A stretch of 35,112 nt of DNA. It comes from Acanthamoeba sp. SK_2022b (Eukaryota > Discosea > Longamoebia > Acanthamoebidae). Positions 17,511 through 26,600 of the stretch are shown here, piece by piece. Under the pieces are notes generated by a model that searched no databases, had not been told where the DNA came from, and saw nothing but the letters and a program-made list of their open reading frames with translations. The position numbers and the translations under genes are program-made. Within the stretch, counting starts at the first letter, position 1; each line of letters begins with the position of its first letter. The DNA is taken from assembly GCA_027943245.1 (NCBI GenBank), contig JANDJZ010000417.1, positions 1 through 35,112 on the forward strand, given 5' to 3'.

Positions 17511-18842
17511 CTACTGGTGGGTGGGCAGCAGCAACCCGGCATCGTACTTGTGGTATAGGCGGAGCAGTTTTTTGTCAAAGGTGGCCGAGCACCGTTGGGC
17601 GAGGTGGCAGTTGTGGTCGTGCCCGAGGGACAAAGCAAGCCGCACCACGTCAAGCCGCTTTCTGCCGATGGCGCGAAATACCAGTGGCGGGTACCATGTC
17701 AGCACGAACGGTGGTGCCATCAACTCGCGAAAGAGGTCAACGCTGGCTCCGCACCGCAGCGCATAACACCACATGTCCGGATGGCACTGGGGGCCATCAA
17801 GATAACCGTGGCGCCTGTACCATACAACGCGCTTGCGCACCTTGTCATTGCGCTTGTGCTGGTCTAGGTCTGTGTGTTTGTTGACGTAATGGTTGTCGAG
17901 CGGCACGTTAGCAAGCATACCGTGGGGCTGCAGTGCGTCGGCGATCTCGATGCTGACGTCGAGGATGTACCACACATCCCATGAGGATTGGTTAAGGATG
18001 CTCAAATGGACCGCCGACTCGTCCTGCATGACTGCTGCCACCGTCTGGTGGAGCGCCCGATCCAGTAGCTTGCACAGCCGGTTGGTACAAAAGGGCACGC
18101 TGCTGACAGCTAGCCACGCCATGATGTCGTCGTGGCTGCTGGTGGCAAGGTGGATGTCAGTCACTAGTTCTCGGCCCTCGGGGGTGCTCACATAGTCGGG
18201 GTGGACCTTGTCCAACAGCCAGGTGTGCAGACGTGGCCGGTCACTGTCGCGCATGTTGTTTTGGATGTGGCACAACTGCTCCACCATCACCCTGTGTTCG
18301 TACTCTTTGGCGTAAAAGTACCACAGAAAATCGAGTGTGGCCAAGGAGCCCATGTCAATTGCGCCGTGCGTGGCAATGGTGAAGGCGCTGATAAACGGGA
18401 GACCACAGCTAGTGAACTTGTGGATCCAAAATTGCAACGCCCCGCAGGCCGCCTTGCTCGCCGCAAGGCGCAAATTTTGCTCCTGCAGCTGCTGGTTGGT
18501 GAAATACACTGGCTCACAAGTGGCCAGGTTTTGCAGCGCACGGATATTATCGCCCACCATGGCGCAGAGCACGTTGGCAGTGGTCACGGTACACCCCAGC
18601 GCGAGCATGTTGTTTAGCCACTGCAGCGTCCCATGAGCAGCCGCCTTGAAGGCGCCCACCCCATGGCCAGGGACGTCGATGTTGGCCATGAGGTTGGAAT
18701 GAGGCGCGGGCCAGCTTGCATTGTCAAAACGCAACAGGACTTGCACCACCACCGCCATGTCACACGTAGAGGCCACCCACACCATCAACGGCGCGCCATG
18801 GCCTACCAGGAGCGGCACCTGACCATCCATGACCATGCGCAT
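17511..18842 (-). CDS. cryptic ankyrin-type protein
   Basis: The first ATG is at 18842; the frame is open to a GTG at 18857. The product is about 443 residues, helical throughout and built of degenerate 30-35-residue units. Examples are GTLQWLNNMLALGCTVTTAN, CGALQFWIHKFTSCGLPFIS and, near the end, LVFRAIGRKRLDVVRLALSL then GHDHNCHLAQRC. The pattern of short helix pairs with 'G..D..LAL..GHD' turns is that of divergent ankyrin repeats, which are abundant in giant viruses and mediate contacts with host proteins. No F-box is seen at the N-terminus. The gene is intact, divergent from the collagen-like gene 4 and convergent with the S/T/P repeat gene. Confidence 0.6.
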   Translation of the reverse strand: MRMVMDGQVPLLVGHGAPLMVWVASTCDMAVVVQVLLRFDNASWPAPHSNLMANIDVPGHGVGAFKAAAHGTLQWLNNMLALGCTVTTANVLCAMVGDNIRALQNLATCEPVYFTNQQLQEQNLRLAASKAACGALQFWIHKFTSCGLPFISAFTIATHGAIDMGSLATLDFLWYFYAKEYEHRVMVEQLCHIQNNMRDSDRPRLHTWLLDKVHPDYVSTPEGRELVTDIHLATSSHDDIMAWLAVSSVPFCTNRLCKLLDRALHQTVAAVMQDESAVHLSILNQSSWDVWYILDVSIEIADALQPHGMLANVPLDNHYVNKHTDLDQHKRNDKVRKRVVWYRRHGYLDGPQCHPDMWCYALRCGASVDLFRELMAPPFVLTWYPPLVFRAIGRKRLDVVRLALSLGHDHNCHLAQRCSATFDKKLLRLYHKYDAGLLLPTHQ

Positions 18843-18917
18843 GAGCCGCACCGGCACTCAGGCAAGCCGTGTATGAGCTTCACGAAAGAACAGGCCGGCT
18901 CATGTGCAGCACAGCGT

Positions 18918-19529
18918 ATGTTGCAGTTTTCTGTCCCAGCCGGCAGTACCACGCCAATTGAGTTGCCCACATTGGTGATCACACCGTCGGGCACACCGGT
19001 CACATTGACAACATTGCCCCATGTTGCCAGCCCATTGCTAACGTCTGATCCCACAGCAGCCATGCCTCTCTCGCAACTTCAGGCCGTGGTGGCTGCCGCC
19101 CAGGGCGACCAGGGCCCCGATGGCGCTGCAGGCACCCCCTTTGTGTTTGACAACCCAGCCACACAGCTTGTCCAACCAAGCATCAACACAGGGGTACTCA
19201 GTGGTAGCACATCTGTGGTGCCCACGTTCTACTACGATTACAGCCAAGTGCATCAGATGACCCTGCGCTTCTTTGGCACAAGCAACACCTCTGACAGTGA
19301 CAGCACCTACCAACCAGGTGGTCCATTTGTCATGTCCAACCTCCCAGGAGGCGTCAATAGCACCAACTCCACGGTGCACATCGCCATACGTAACAGTGAG
19401 TTTCTGCGTTTCCAAACACCATACATGACCAGCACCAGCATCAACATGCCCTACCTCATCAATGCACCCGAACCCAGCACCCAGTGGCCATGGGACTTTT
19501 CACTCTACGTTGTCACTGCCTTGCCCTAG
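18918..19529 (+). CDS. collagen-like protein 4, putative fibre
   Basis: ATG 18918 (MLQFSVPAGSTTPIELPTLV) gives a head similar to the other three; ATG 18873 (MSFTKEQ) is the alternative. The 203-residue product has a head ending in AAMPLSQLQAVVAAAQ, a short Gly-X-Y hinge (GDQGPDGAAGTP), then a beta C-terminus (VLSGSTSVVPTFYYDYSQVH, VHIAIRNSEFLRFQTP). The PLSQLQAVVAA motif before the hinge resembles PLDQMQALAAS in protein 1, tying the set together although they lie 7 kb apart. It is transcribed divergently from the ankyrin-like gene over a spacer of at most 75 bases. The fibre role is inferred from architecture. Confidence 0.65.
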   Translation: MLQFSVPAGSTTPIELPTLVITPSGTPVTLTTLPHVASPLLTSDPTAAMPLSQLQAVVAAAQGDQGPDGAAGTPFVFDNPATQLVQPSINTGVLSGSTSVVPTFYYDYSQVHQMTLRFFGTSNTSDSDSTYQPGGPFVMSNLPGGVNSTNSTVHIAIRNSEFLRFQTPYMTSTSINMPYLINAPEPSTQWPWDFSLYVVTALP

Positions 19530-19602
19530 GGGACAGCGCTCATGCGGCATGGCATGGGGCACAGCAACAAGCAAATAAAATAACAACCACCGTCACCACA
19601 TA

Positions 19603-19749
19603 ATGAGCAGTGCATCTACACCCTACCCAAACAACAATGACTACCGCAGCACCACATGGGCGTTGGTCACCATCGTCGTGGCAGTATTCAGTGTCATCAT
19701 GTGTCAGCATCTCAGTGTGGACCACCAAGCTGCACTCCTGTGCGCTTGA
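19603..19749 (+). CDS. small single-pass membrane protein
   Basis: A 48-residue frame from ATG 19603 to TGA at 19747-19749. The polar N-terminus (MSSASTPYPNNNDYRSTTW) is followed by one clear membrane segment (ALVTIVVAVFSVIMC) and a short tail. It lies 73 bases downstream of collagen-like gene 4 on the same strand, behind an A-rich leader (GCAAATAAAATAACAACC). Small tail-anchored or single-pass proteins are common in giant-virus particles; this use is inferred. Confidence 0.5.
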   Translation: MSSASTPYPNNNDYRSTTWALVTIVVAVFSVIMCQHLSVDHQAALLCA

Positions 19750-19777
19750 CAAGGCCATGCAAACCAACAATCCCACA

Positions 19778-20242
19778 CTAGCAGCTGCAAAACACGCCAC
19801 AGATAGCGTTGATGTGAGACATGTATTTGTGTCGCCCGGTCAATGCACAATGATGAGCCGCCGACGCCACCACCTCGGGGCCAAAGACGACGCGCGGATC
19901 ATACGCTAGTTGCACAAGAGATACTCCGCGACGCGCGAATGCGTTGACGAGGGGGCGACCTTTTTCGACGCGTATAAAGGCATTGAGAATTGCGGTGTCC
20001 TCGTAGAGATGGTGGAATCCAAGCGCCAGCGACTCTTCCACGTGTAAACCAACGGCCACCGCCGGGGTCATCTTCTCGTCGTTTTCGCCGGTCATCCCAC
20101 GTACAAGTGCGTACCACTCGCGCTTGACCCTTGCAAAATGCACGCGCGCACAACGAGGGAGGCACTCTAGGATCATCGCCCATAGTTCGGGTGGAAGGCC
20201 ACCGACACGTGGTGAATCCTCCATGACGGCACGGCTCTCCAT
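19778..20242 (-). CDS. F-box protein, short
   Basis: The start is set at ATG 20242 (MESRAVMEDSPRVGG); the frame extends to a TTG at 20254. An F-box fills residues 15-50 (LPPELWAMILECLPRCARVH, then W and LVRGM). The remaining 100 residues have ankyrin-like character (DTAILNAFIRVEKGRPLVNA, then FARRGVSLVQLA), suggesting a truncated F-box/ankyrin protein. Such proteins recruit host targets to SCF ubiquitin ligases. A T-run and TTTAAAGCTT lie upstream of the start on the minus strand. The frame is intact. Confidence 0.65.
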   Translation of the reverse strand: MESRAVMEDSPRVGGLPPELWAMILECLPRCARVHFARVKREWYALVRGMTGENDEKMTPAVAVGLHVEESLALGFHHLYEDTAILNAFIRVEKGRPLVNAFARRGVSLVQLAYDPRVVFGPEVVASAAHHCALTGRHKYMSHINAICGVFCSC

Positions 20243-20416
20243 GTCGATGATCAAGCTTTAAAAAAAAAAGTAACGTCACAGCAGGTGTGCCGGCTTTACG
20301 TTAAAGGTATATTTTAGATGGACACCATACATCAATATTCCCACAGCTTGGGCACGGGGGCAAAGCTGCTGGCGGTCTTTGTGTGGCTCTGCTCGTTCTG
20401 AGGCAGCTGAGGCGAC

Positions 20417-21019
20417 CTACGTCGGCGCACTTGGCGGACCCTTAAAGTGAGCCGAGGGTGAAGACCGCCACTCATTGTTGCGTTCATCGTTCCACCACTG
20501 CCCAGAGCCGTTGACCGCCGGTGCACACACCTCCCAGAGGGGCGGCGGCAGTTCATCACCCAGTTCGGGCACCGGCGACCACTGAAAGGCCTTGCTGTGC
20601 TCACTCTGTCCGTCAAAGGTAATCGGTGGGGGCGGCTGTTCCATCGGGGGAAGCCTGACGCGGCGGCGCTGGCCGCGTGAGTGCTCCTGCGGCACGGGCT
20701 GCGGGGTGTCGTTGGCTGCGCGTTCGGCAGCGTCCATGCGCGCCAGGTGCTTTGCCACGGCCTTCTTCACTACTGCCTTGACCAACTCGTCAACATCGAT
20801 GCTCTCTTCGCCTTGTTCGGTAATTGGCGCGTCTTCTTGGGTGTTTATCCTGTGGACAGCACGGCCTGACCGACGCCGGCGAGACGGCTCATCTGGTTGC
20901 GAGGGGGCGATGGGGGCCTCTTCACTGTAACGGGGAAAGTCCTCCATTGAGTCGCCGTTTCTGTTGTTGGACGTGTTGTCTTGAGTGGCGGAAAAAGCAT
21001 TGGCAACCGGTTGCGCCAT
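20417..21019 (-). CDS. uncharacterised proline/charge-rich protein
   Basis: ATG 21019 (MAQPVANAFSATQDNTSNNR) is chosen because the element at 21037-21049 sits upstream. The 200-residue product is mostly low complexity and probably disordered: an acidic/Ser-rich head, a basic patch (SRRRRSGRAVHR), one likely helix (DVDELVKAVVKKAVAKHLAR, then MDAAERAA), a second basic patch (GQRRRVRLPP) and a Pro-rich end with two Trp. This resembles nucleic-acid-binding or scaffold proteins, but no family is recognised. It is next to the GMC gene on the same strand. Confidence 0.5.
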   Translation of the reverse strand: MAQPVANAFSATQDNTSNNRNGDSMEDFPRYSEEAPIAPSQPDEPSRRRRSGRAVHRINTQEDAPITEQGEESIDVDELVKAVVKKAVAKHLARMDAAERAANDTPQPVPQEHSRGQRRRVRLPPMEQPPPPITFDGQSEHSKAFQWSPVPELGDELPPPLWEVCAPAVNGSGQWWNDERNNEWRSSPSAHFKGPPSAPT

Positions 21020-21036
21020 AGTTGCGTTGGCTGTGC

Positions 21037-21049
21037 TTTTTTTTAATCT
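21037..21049 (-). promoter_or_regulatory. candidate viral promoter element
   Basis: On the minus strand AAAAAAAAGCACA lies about 18 bases before ATG 21019. It shares the A-run plus GCACA with the elements before 7557, 10911 and 11606. Confidence 0.35.
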
Positions 21050-21112
21050 ACTAGCGAGTGCAACATGGCGCACGGCAATCAAGAGTGCGCTCACAACAGC
21101 AGCAGTTTTTTT

Positions 21113-22387
21113 TTACGCAAAAGTATAGACGGCGGTGTATCGTAGGTGGTCTCGCTCGGGTGCCTGTTCACTCTCTTCGTCGTCGGCCATTGGGGTGGGA
21201 AATGCCATCATGGTCATTAGCTTGTAGGCAAGCGCCACCGTGGCAGAGGGCGACACAGTGCGAGAAAACACCCCCGCATCGATTACGCTCACCATGGGTG
21301 CGCCGGCAACACGAAGCAGGCCATCGACGCGTCGGGCTCCAATGTGTCATCCGGCAGCGACACGAAAACTCTTGTTTGTCATGCGGTCGGCAATGTCGAT
21401 GGTGCGCTCTTTGCGCGTGGCGACGGCATCCACGATGCGCTGCTCTACTTCACCGCAATGTGGGTCATCGCCCACATCCCACCCTTGTGGTGGGGGCTCG
21501 GCACAAGCAGGGAGTCGCCGCCGGGGGTTCATGATGGCGTAGGTGATGGTGCAGCTGGTGGGGCTGCTCACCTGAATGCGGATGCGCGTAGAGGCGTCAT
21601 GTCCCATGTCCATCTCCGCAACGGCATTCTCTTCACCAGCGGGCACGCCGAGGTCCACTTCTATTGCACCACCGGCATATGTCGGACACCGCGGCGAGAT
21701 GTCCAGTCCTACGCCGCTCCGCCGGAGGATGCCGTCGGCGTTGGCACCCACGCACAAAAACAAGCGGCGTGTAGCGGCAAACACAACGCCGTCGACCGTG
21801 GTCGCCCCTCGGAGGCACTGCTTGCCGTCGGCACACAGGTGACTAACTGCAGCAGAGTAGTGCACCTTGGTCAACCTTCCATGGGGCCGGTGGAGGACCT
21901 CACGATCGCGTAGGCACGCCAGTGGCACCATTTGTCGTGATGACACTATGCGCCGACCGCCATCATTGGCGTCCGCGTTGAGCCTGCGACCGCACTCCTT
22001 GACCAACTTCAGGGCGCCGCTAGACATCTCGCCTGCCCTCACCACGTAGCCGCCGGCTTCTACCAGATGGCATTGCATTGACGAGTAGCACCATTCGTTG
22101 CGGCCGGTGCGTTGAGCCAACTCGTTCCACGCCTCCGCACCCGCGGTGGGGAGAGGGAGGAGACAATGGCCCTGTTGCACAGAGTGTGCGCGCTGATGGG
22201 TGCCCTTGTCCAAGGCCTCCAGCACAGCCACGCCGCAGTGGTCGCCCACGAGGGTGTCTAGCGTCTGCAACACGGCATTACCACTGCCGCCGAGGCCCAC
22301 CACCACATAATCAAACTCGAATATTTGAGTGCGCTCGGGCGACGACACCACGGCGCTCCACTTGTGGCGCCTGCGTCGAGTCGTCAT
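21113..22387 (-). pseudogene. GMC-type FAD oxidoreductase with in-frame TGA
   Basis: From ATG 22387 the frame reads FEFDYVVVGLGGSGNAVLQT, the FAD-binding Rossmann glycine box of GMC oxidoreductases. Mid-protein it reads RLFLCVGANADGILRRSGVG, matching the second GMC signature (GA..S..L..SGIG). At 21347-21349 a TGA interrupts the frame, which then continues as HIGARRVDGLLRVAGAPMVS then VIDAGVFSRTVSPSATVA, the conserved C-terminal GMC block, to TAA at 21113-21115. GMC enzymes oxidise alcohols, sugars or other substrates with FAD; giant viruses of amoebae encode them, one being associated with mimivirus fibres. The His right after the TGA may correspond to the conserved catalytic His region. At about 424 codons it is shorter than typical members (500-600). 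The reading to 22561 crosses into an LTR and is not native. Confidence 0.8.
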
Positions 22388-22412
22388 GCGTCTCTTGCTA
22401 CTTTTCCCCCTC

Positions 22413-22417
22413 TGTTG
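22413..22417. repeat. target-site duplication, left
   Basis: TGTTG precedes the 5' LTR and also follows the 3' LTR (27138-27142). A 5-bp duplication is normal for Ty1/copia integrases. The word equals the first five bases of the LTR, so the match could partly be coincidence. Confidence 0.7.
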
Positions 22418-22573
22418 TGTTGGACATTCAACACTCGAATTCTTTCTCGTTCTCCTTCTTTCTTTCCTTTTTCTGTTCCTACCTATTTCCCTCCTCATAT
22501 CTCCTCCGTAAACAATGTATACCTCCGCTACTGCTCCAAAATACACTCTCTTTCTTCTCACCTACATTCAACA
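22418..22573 (+). repeat. 5' LTR
   Basis: 156 bp, starting TGTTGGACATTCAACACTCG and ending CTACATTCAACA. The ends TGTTG and CAACA are inverted repeats. It differs from the 3' LTR at one visible base (A at 22438 against G at 27002). TATA-like and polyadenylation words are not obvious. Confidence 0.95.
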
Positions 22574-22594
22574 GGTTATGGGCCCACGCTCCAC
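22574..22594 (+). other. primer-binding site matching initiator tRNA-Met anticodon arm
   Basis: GGTTATGGGCCCACG follows the LTR directly. Its complement contains GGGCCCATAACC, the anticodon stem-loop of eukaryotic initiator tRNA-Met. Drosophila copia is primed by a 5' half of this tRNA cut in the anticodon loop, so the same priming mode is likely here, rather than annealing to the tRNA 3' end. Confidence 0.75.
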
Positions 22595-22681
22595 TTGAGC
22601 ACCTACACGCACCTCTGCGTTTAAAAACTTCTCTGCATCTCTGCGCCAACTACGCATCTCTGCGATATACACCCTCACACG

Positions 22682-23677
22682 ATGATTAACACAACCACAA
22701 CCACACACAGACTGCGAGTAACACCTCTTCACGACCAGACGTCCTTCCCAGACTGGAGCCGCACGGTACGCCTCACGCTCCACGAGCATGGCCGCACCAA
22801 ATACATCCTCAACGACTACTCTGAGATTGCTGTGGCAGTCGATCGTCACGACGCCGCTGACACCGCCATCCTTCTGAAGACGCTTCACATCAGCTCGGCC
22901 CCCAGCTCCGGATCTGGAGAGAAGACAGATACTAAGGACAAGAACAAGGACCAAACCACGACACTCGAAGAGTCATCAATCAAGGCGGCCCACGAGATCT
23001 GTAAGGGACGCCGCAAGACTTTTGTGTTCCTGTGCAGCACTGTCGCCCCGGAGCTCCTCGAAGACATCATGGGAATGAGCGATGGCTGCCCCTTCTCCCT
23101 GTGGACCGCCATCAACCACAGGTATGGAATCAACAACATTGCCCGCCAAACTGCACGCTGGGATCTCAGCAAGCCCAACGTTCACCTCGTTCGGCCTGGT
23201 GACACCGTCCGGTCCATCTGGGCACGCATTCAAACCCTCGTCAGCATCCTCGCCACAGAGACTGATGGCCACAAGATGTCTGAGCACAGCCGTCTAGTGA
23301 TTCTTGCCACAGCCCTCAAGGCCATCAACCCTGCATTCAACGCGCAATTCAACGCCCTCGCTGACAGTACTCCCACAGAGGATGTCCTGAAGGCACTCGA
23401 CCGCATCGAGGCCTCGTTGGCCACGGATTCGCACCCCTCTGACTCCATCCTGTACGCTCAGCACAACACTCCCGGACACCATCAGCGCAGCTACACACCT
23501 GACGCCCGACCACGCAAGTACAACGACCGAGGCGCCAACTCAGGCGCGAAGTACTGCTCCTATCACAGGTGTTGTGGACACTCACTCGCTGAGTGTCGTC
23601 GTCTCACCGCAGCTTCTCGCCAACGCCAGTTGCAGCGTTGTGTTCGACCGCGCCCATGGTTTCCAGTTCTATCTTGA
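22682..23677 (+). CDS. gag: retrotransposon gag-like protein
   Basis: A 331-residue frame from ATG 22682. The body has the helical features of copia Gag: an early FPDWSRTVRLTLHEH, then LWTAINHRYGINNIARQTAR and a SILATE...LVILATALKAI region. At residues 291-306 lies a zinc-knuckle-like motif, YCSYHRCCGHSLAECR (C-x4/5-C-x2-H-x4-C type). Gag forms the virus-like particle and binds the RNA. The frame ends 26 codons after the knuckle at 23677 with unrelated sequence. The downstream polyprotein is in the +1 frame, overlapping from 23574. Confidence 0.85.
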   Translation: MINTTTTTHRLRVTPLHDQTSFPDWSRTVRLTLHEHGRTKYILNDYSEIAVAVDRHDAADTAILLKTLHISSAPSSGSGEKTDTKDKNKDQTTTLEESSIKAAHEICKGRRKTFVFLCSTVAPELLEDIMGMSDGCPFSLWTAINHRYGINNIARQTARWDLSKPNVHLVRPGDTVRSIWARIQTLVSILATETDGHKMSEHSRLVILATALKAINPAFNAQFNALADSTPTEDVLKALDRIEASLATDSHPSDSILYAQHNTPGHHQRSYTPDARPRKYNDRGANSGAKYCSYHRCCGHSLAECRRLTAASRQRQLQRCVRPRPWFPVLS

Positions 23678-26600
23678 CAATCAGCTGCGTCTCCTCAGCT
23701 TCCGTAGCGGAAATCTGTTCTACCTACCCATCGCCTTCGACCCGGCGCCTCCACGCTCTGTGCTGTCGCTCACCGCTCCCCCTCTAGCCTGCCTCGACCT
23801 CATTCACCGCCGCCTTGGACACGCCAGTGAGGCTCGGTGCCATGAGTTCATGCGACAGGCAGATGACCTCACCACCGGCGAGAAGGCCGCTATCCTCAAC
23901 TCACGTCTTACGCCACACTGCAACGCATGCTTGATTGGCAAGTCCATCATGAAGCCGATCAGCCGGCAGCCCCACACCACCCACGCCAAGCGAGGCGCCT
24001 GTCCAGGGGACCTCATTTCTCTCGATCTCATAGGCCCCATGCGCCATCGATCCATTGGGGGACATGCCTACCTGCTCACCCTCACTGACTCCTACTCGCG
24101 CATGCACTTCGTCCAGGCGCTCCCCTGCAAGTCCTCAAGCGCCATTCGCTCTGCGCTGCGAGCGATTGCCGCATCATTCCCATCGACCATCCGGCTGCAT
24201 CGTGTTTGGCTGGACAATGCGAAGGAGCTCGACTCACTCGTCTCCGACTGGATCACCGAGATGGGCGGCAAGCGTGAGCCCACCCCACCCTACACGTCCG
24301 AGTTCAACGGTGTTACCGAGTGGTTCAACCGCGAGGTGATGACTCACGTCCACTGCCTACTGCTCAATGCGCAACTACCCGATGGGTGGTGGGCGGAGGC
24401 AGCTAGGCACGCCTGCAACATCATAAACCTGACGCCCACCCACTCTAACCCTGGCAACTCCTCGCCGTACCTGCTCTGGCACGGCCGACCGCCACCATCG
24501 AGGCACCTTCATGTGTTCAGCACGTACGGCATGATGCGACTCCAGCAGCACAAGCGGCACAAGACGTCCCCTCAAGCCACATTGGTCAGGCTGATCGGTT
24601 TGATAGACTACTCCACCTCAACATATCGGGTCTATATTCCAGATCAAAAGCGAGTCGTTGACACACGAAACGTTGTGTTCAACGAGCGCAGCGCAACACA
24701 ACCGCCACCATGTAATGACCCGGTTCCCCTCGTCTACACTCCTCTCCTTGGTGAAGAGGAGCACATGCCACTCTCTGCGCCAGTACCAATATGCGCCGGC
24801 CCAGTGGGCACCATATCGTCTCCCAGCACGCGGTCTACTGATGCACTCCCTGACTCACAGACCGGCGCCCCAGATGTCCTCAAGCGCAGCCCCACTGAAG
24901 CTCCAGCAACCGAGGCCCTGCCCACACCGGATACCTCAGCATCGCCAACCAATGGCGCACAGCCCAGGGCGATCGGCCAAACAACACCAACCCACTCTGC
25001 GCCCGCTCGTATTATCAGCAATGCTCAAGCCTCGTCCACCGCCCTGAGCAAGCAGGTGGATCGAGCTGCGGTGAGCAGCGCCAAACACAGGGGCCCTGTG
25101 GTGACGACCACCAGATCGGGTCGCAACGTTCGTCTGCCGCCCCGTCTCTCCAACGCCGACCCAAGCAACAAGCTTTGGCTGGACATTCTCTCGAACGCCA
25201 AGCTACTTACAATGACCCACGAGCTGCGCACCACCCTCAGCATCCGCCAGATGGAACACAAGCTGGAACTGGCGCAGCAGACTGCGAGTGTCCCGCGCAA
25301 TCTCAAGGAGGTCATGCGCTCTGATGAACGCGACCTGTGGCTAGCCGCCATGCGCAAGGAATTCAACGCCCTCGTCGGAAACGATACCTTCGACCTTGTT
25401 CTCCTGCCTGTTGGGCGAACGGCTGTCAGTACCCGCTGGGTGCTGAAGATCAAGTCCCCCAGAGACTACAAAGCTCGCTTCGTCGCCCGCGGTTTCTCAC
25501 AAAAGCCGGGCATTGACTTCGACGACACCTACACGCCCATCCTACGACTGGAGAATCTTCGTCTGCTCTTGGCTTACGCCATCATACATGGTTACGCCAT
25601 CCACTCGATGGACATTAATAACGCATTCCTACAAGTGGACCTCCACAAGGAGGTGTATGTGACCCAGCCCAAAGGGTTCATTGACCCTGACAAGCCTGGT
25701 CACGTCTTCCATCTAAAACGAGCGCTGTATGGACTCCGACAAGCGCCTCTGGCATGGAACAGGACACTCGACCGTTTCCTCCTATCCTGCAGCTTTGTCG
25801 CCGCATCTGGCGATGCCTGTCTCTACACCCTGCACAACCGCGCCACAAGTAACGATGACGATGAGGCGCCATATGACCCCAAACTTCACCGCATCTACAT
25901 CCCCACTGGCGAGTCCCATACAGTGGGGCAGCTGACTGTCATTCTATCGGTATACGTCGACGACCTGTTAATTGTGGGGCTCCCTGCAGACGTTGAGGAC
26001 ATCAAGAACAGGCTTAGGGCACGGTTCTCCATCAAGGACTTCAGCCCCGTAACCAACATCCTCGGCATCACCATCATGCACAACCCCATCGCTCGCACTC
26101 TTAAACTCTCACAGCCGCAAAAGATCACCGAGCTAGCAGCCGAGTTTGGACTCATCGGCTTGAAACCACTGTCCTGCCCCCTACCTGCCGGGACAGATCT
26201 GCACATTGTCACGTGCACCGCACTGGCCCATGCTGGCCTTAAATATCGCCGTCTTGTTGGTGCCCTCCTCTACATCGCTCTAGCCACACGACCCAACATT
26301 CTCCACACCGTTGTCTACCTCTCCCGCTTCATGTGTGCCTACGACGAGACACACTTTCAAGCAGCACGTAGTGTGCTTCGCTACCTATACGGCACCGCAC
26401 AACAATCTATTCAGTACTCCCATCATGAGAACAATCCGCACTACAACAACCACGGCGGCCGAGCCCCACTCATCCACTGTGACGCGAGCTATGGCAGCGA
26501 CCCCATCACAATGAAATCCTACTCAGGCATCATCACTGTATGGGCGAACGGGCCAGTGGCATGGTGGTCACGAGTACAGAAGACAGTTGCCTTGTCCACT

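Noticed and set aside
2874..22387. stop-codon reassignment in this genome
   Set aside because: The interrupted genes contain TAA, TAG and TGA, and intact genes end with all three, so no single reassigned codon fits.
23574..23677. programmed +1 frameshift between gag and pol
   Set aside because: No CTTAGGC or similar slippery site in the overlap, and the missing protease points to a deletion instead.
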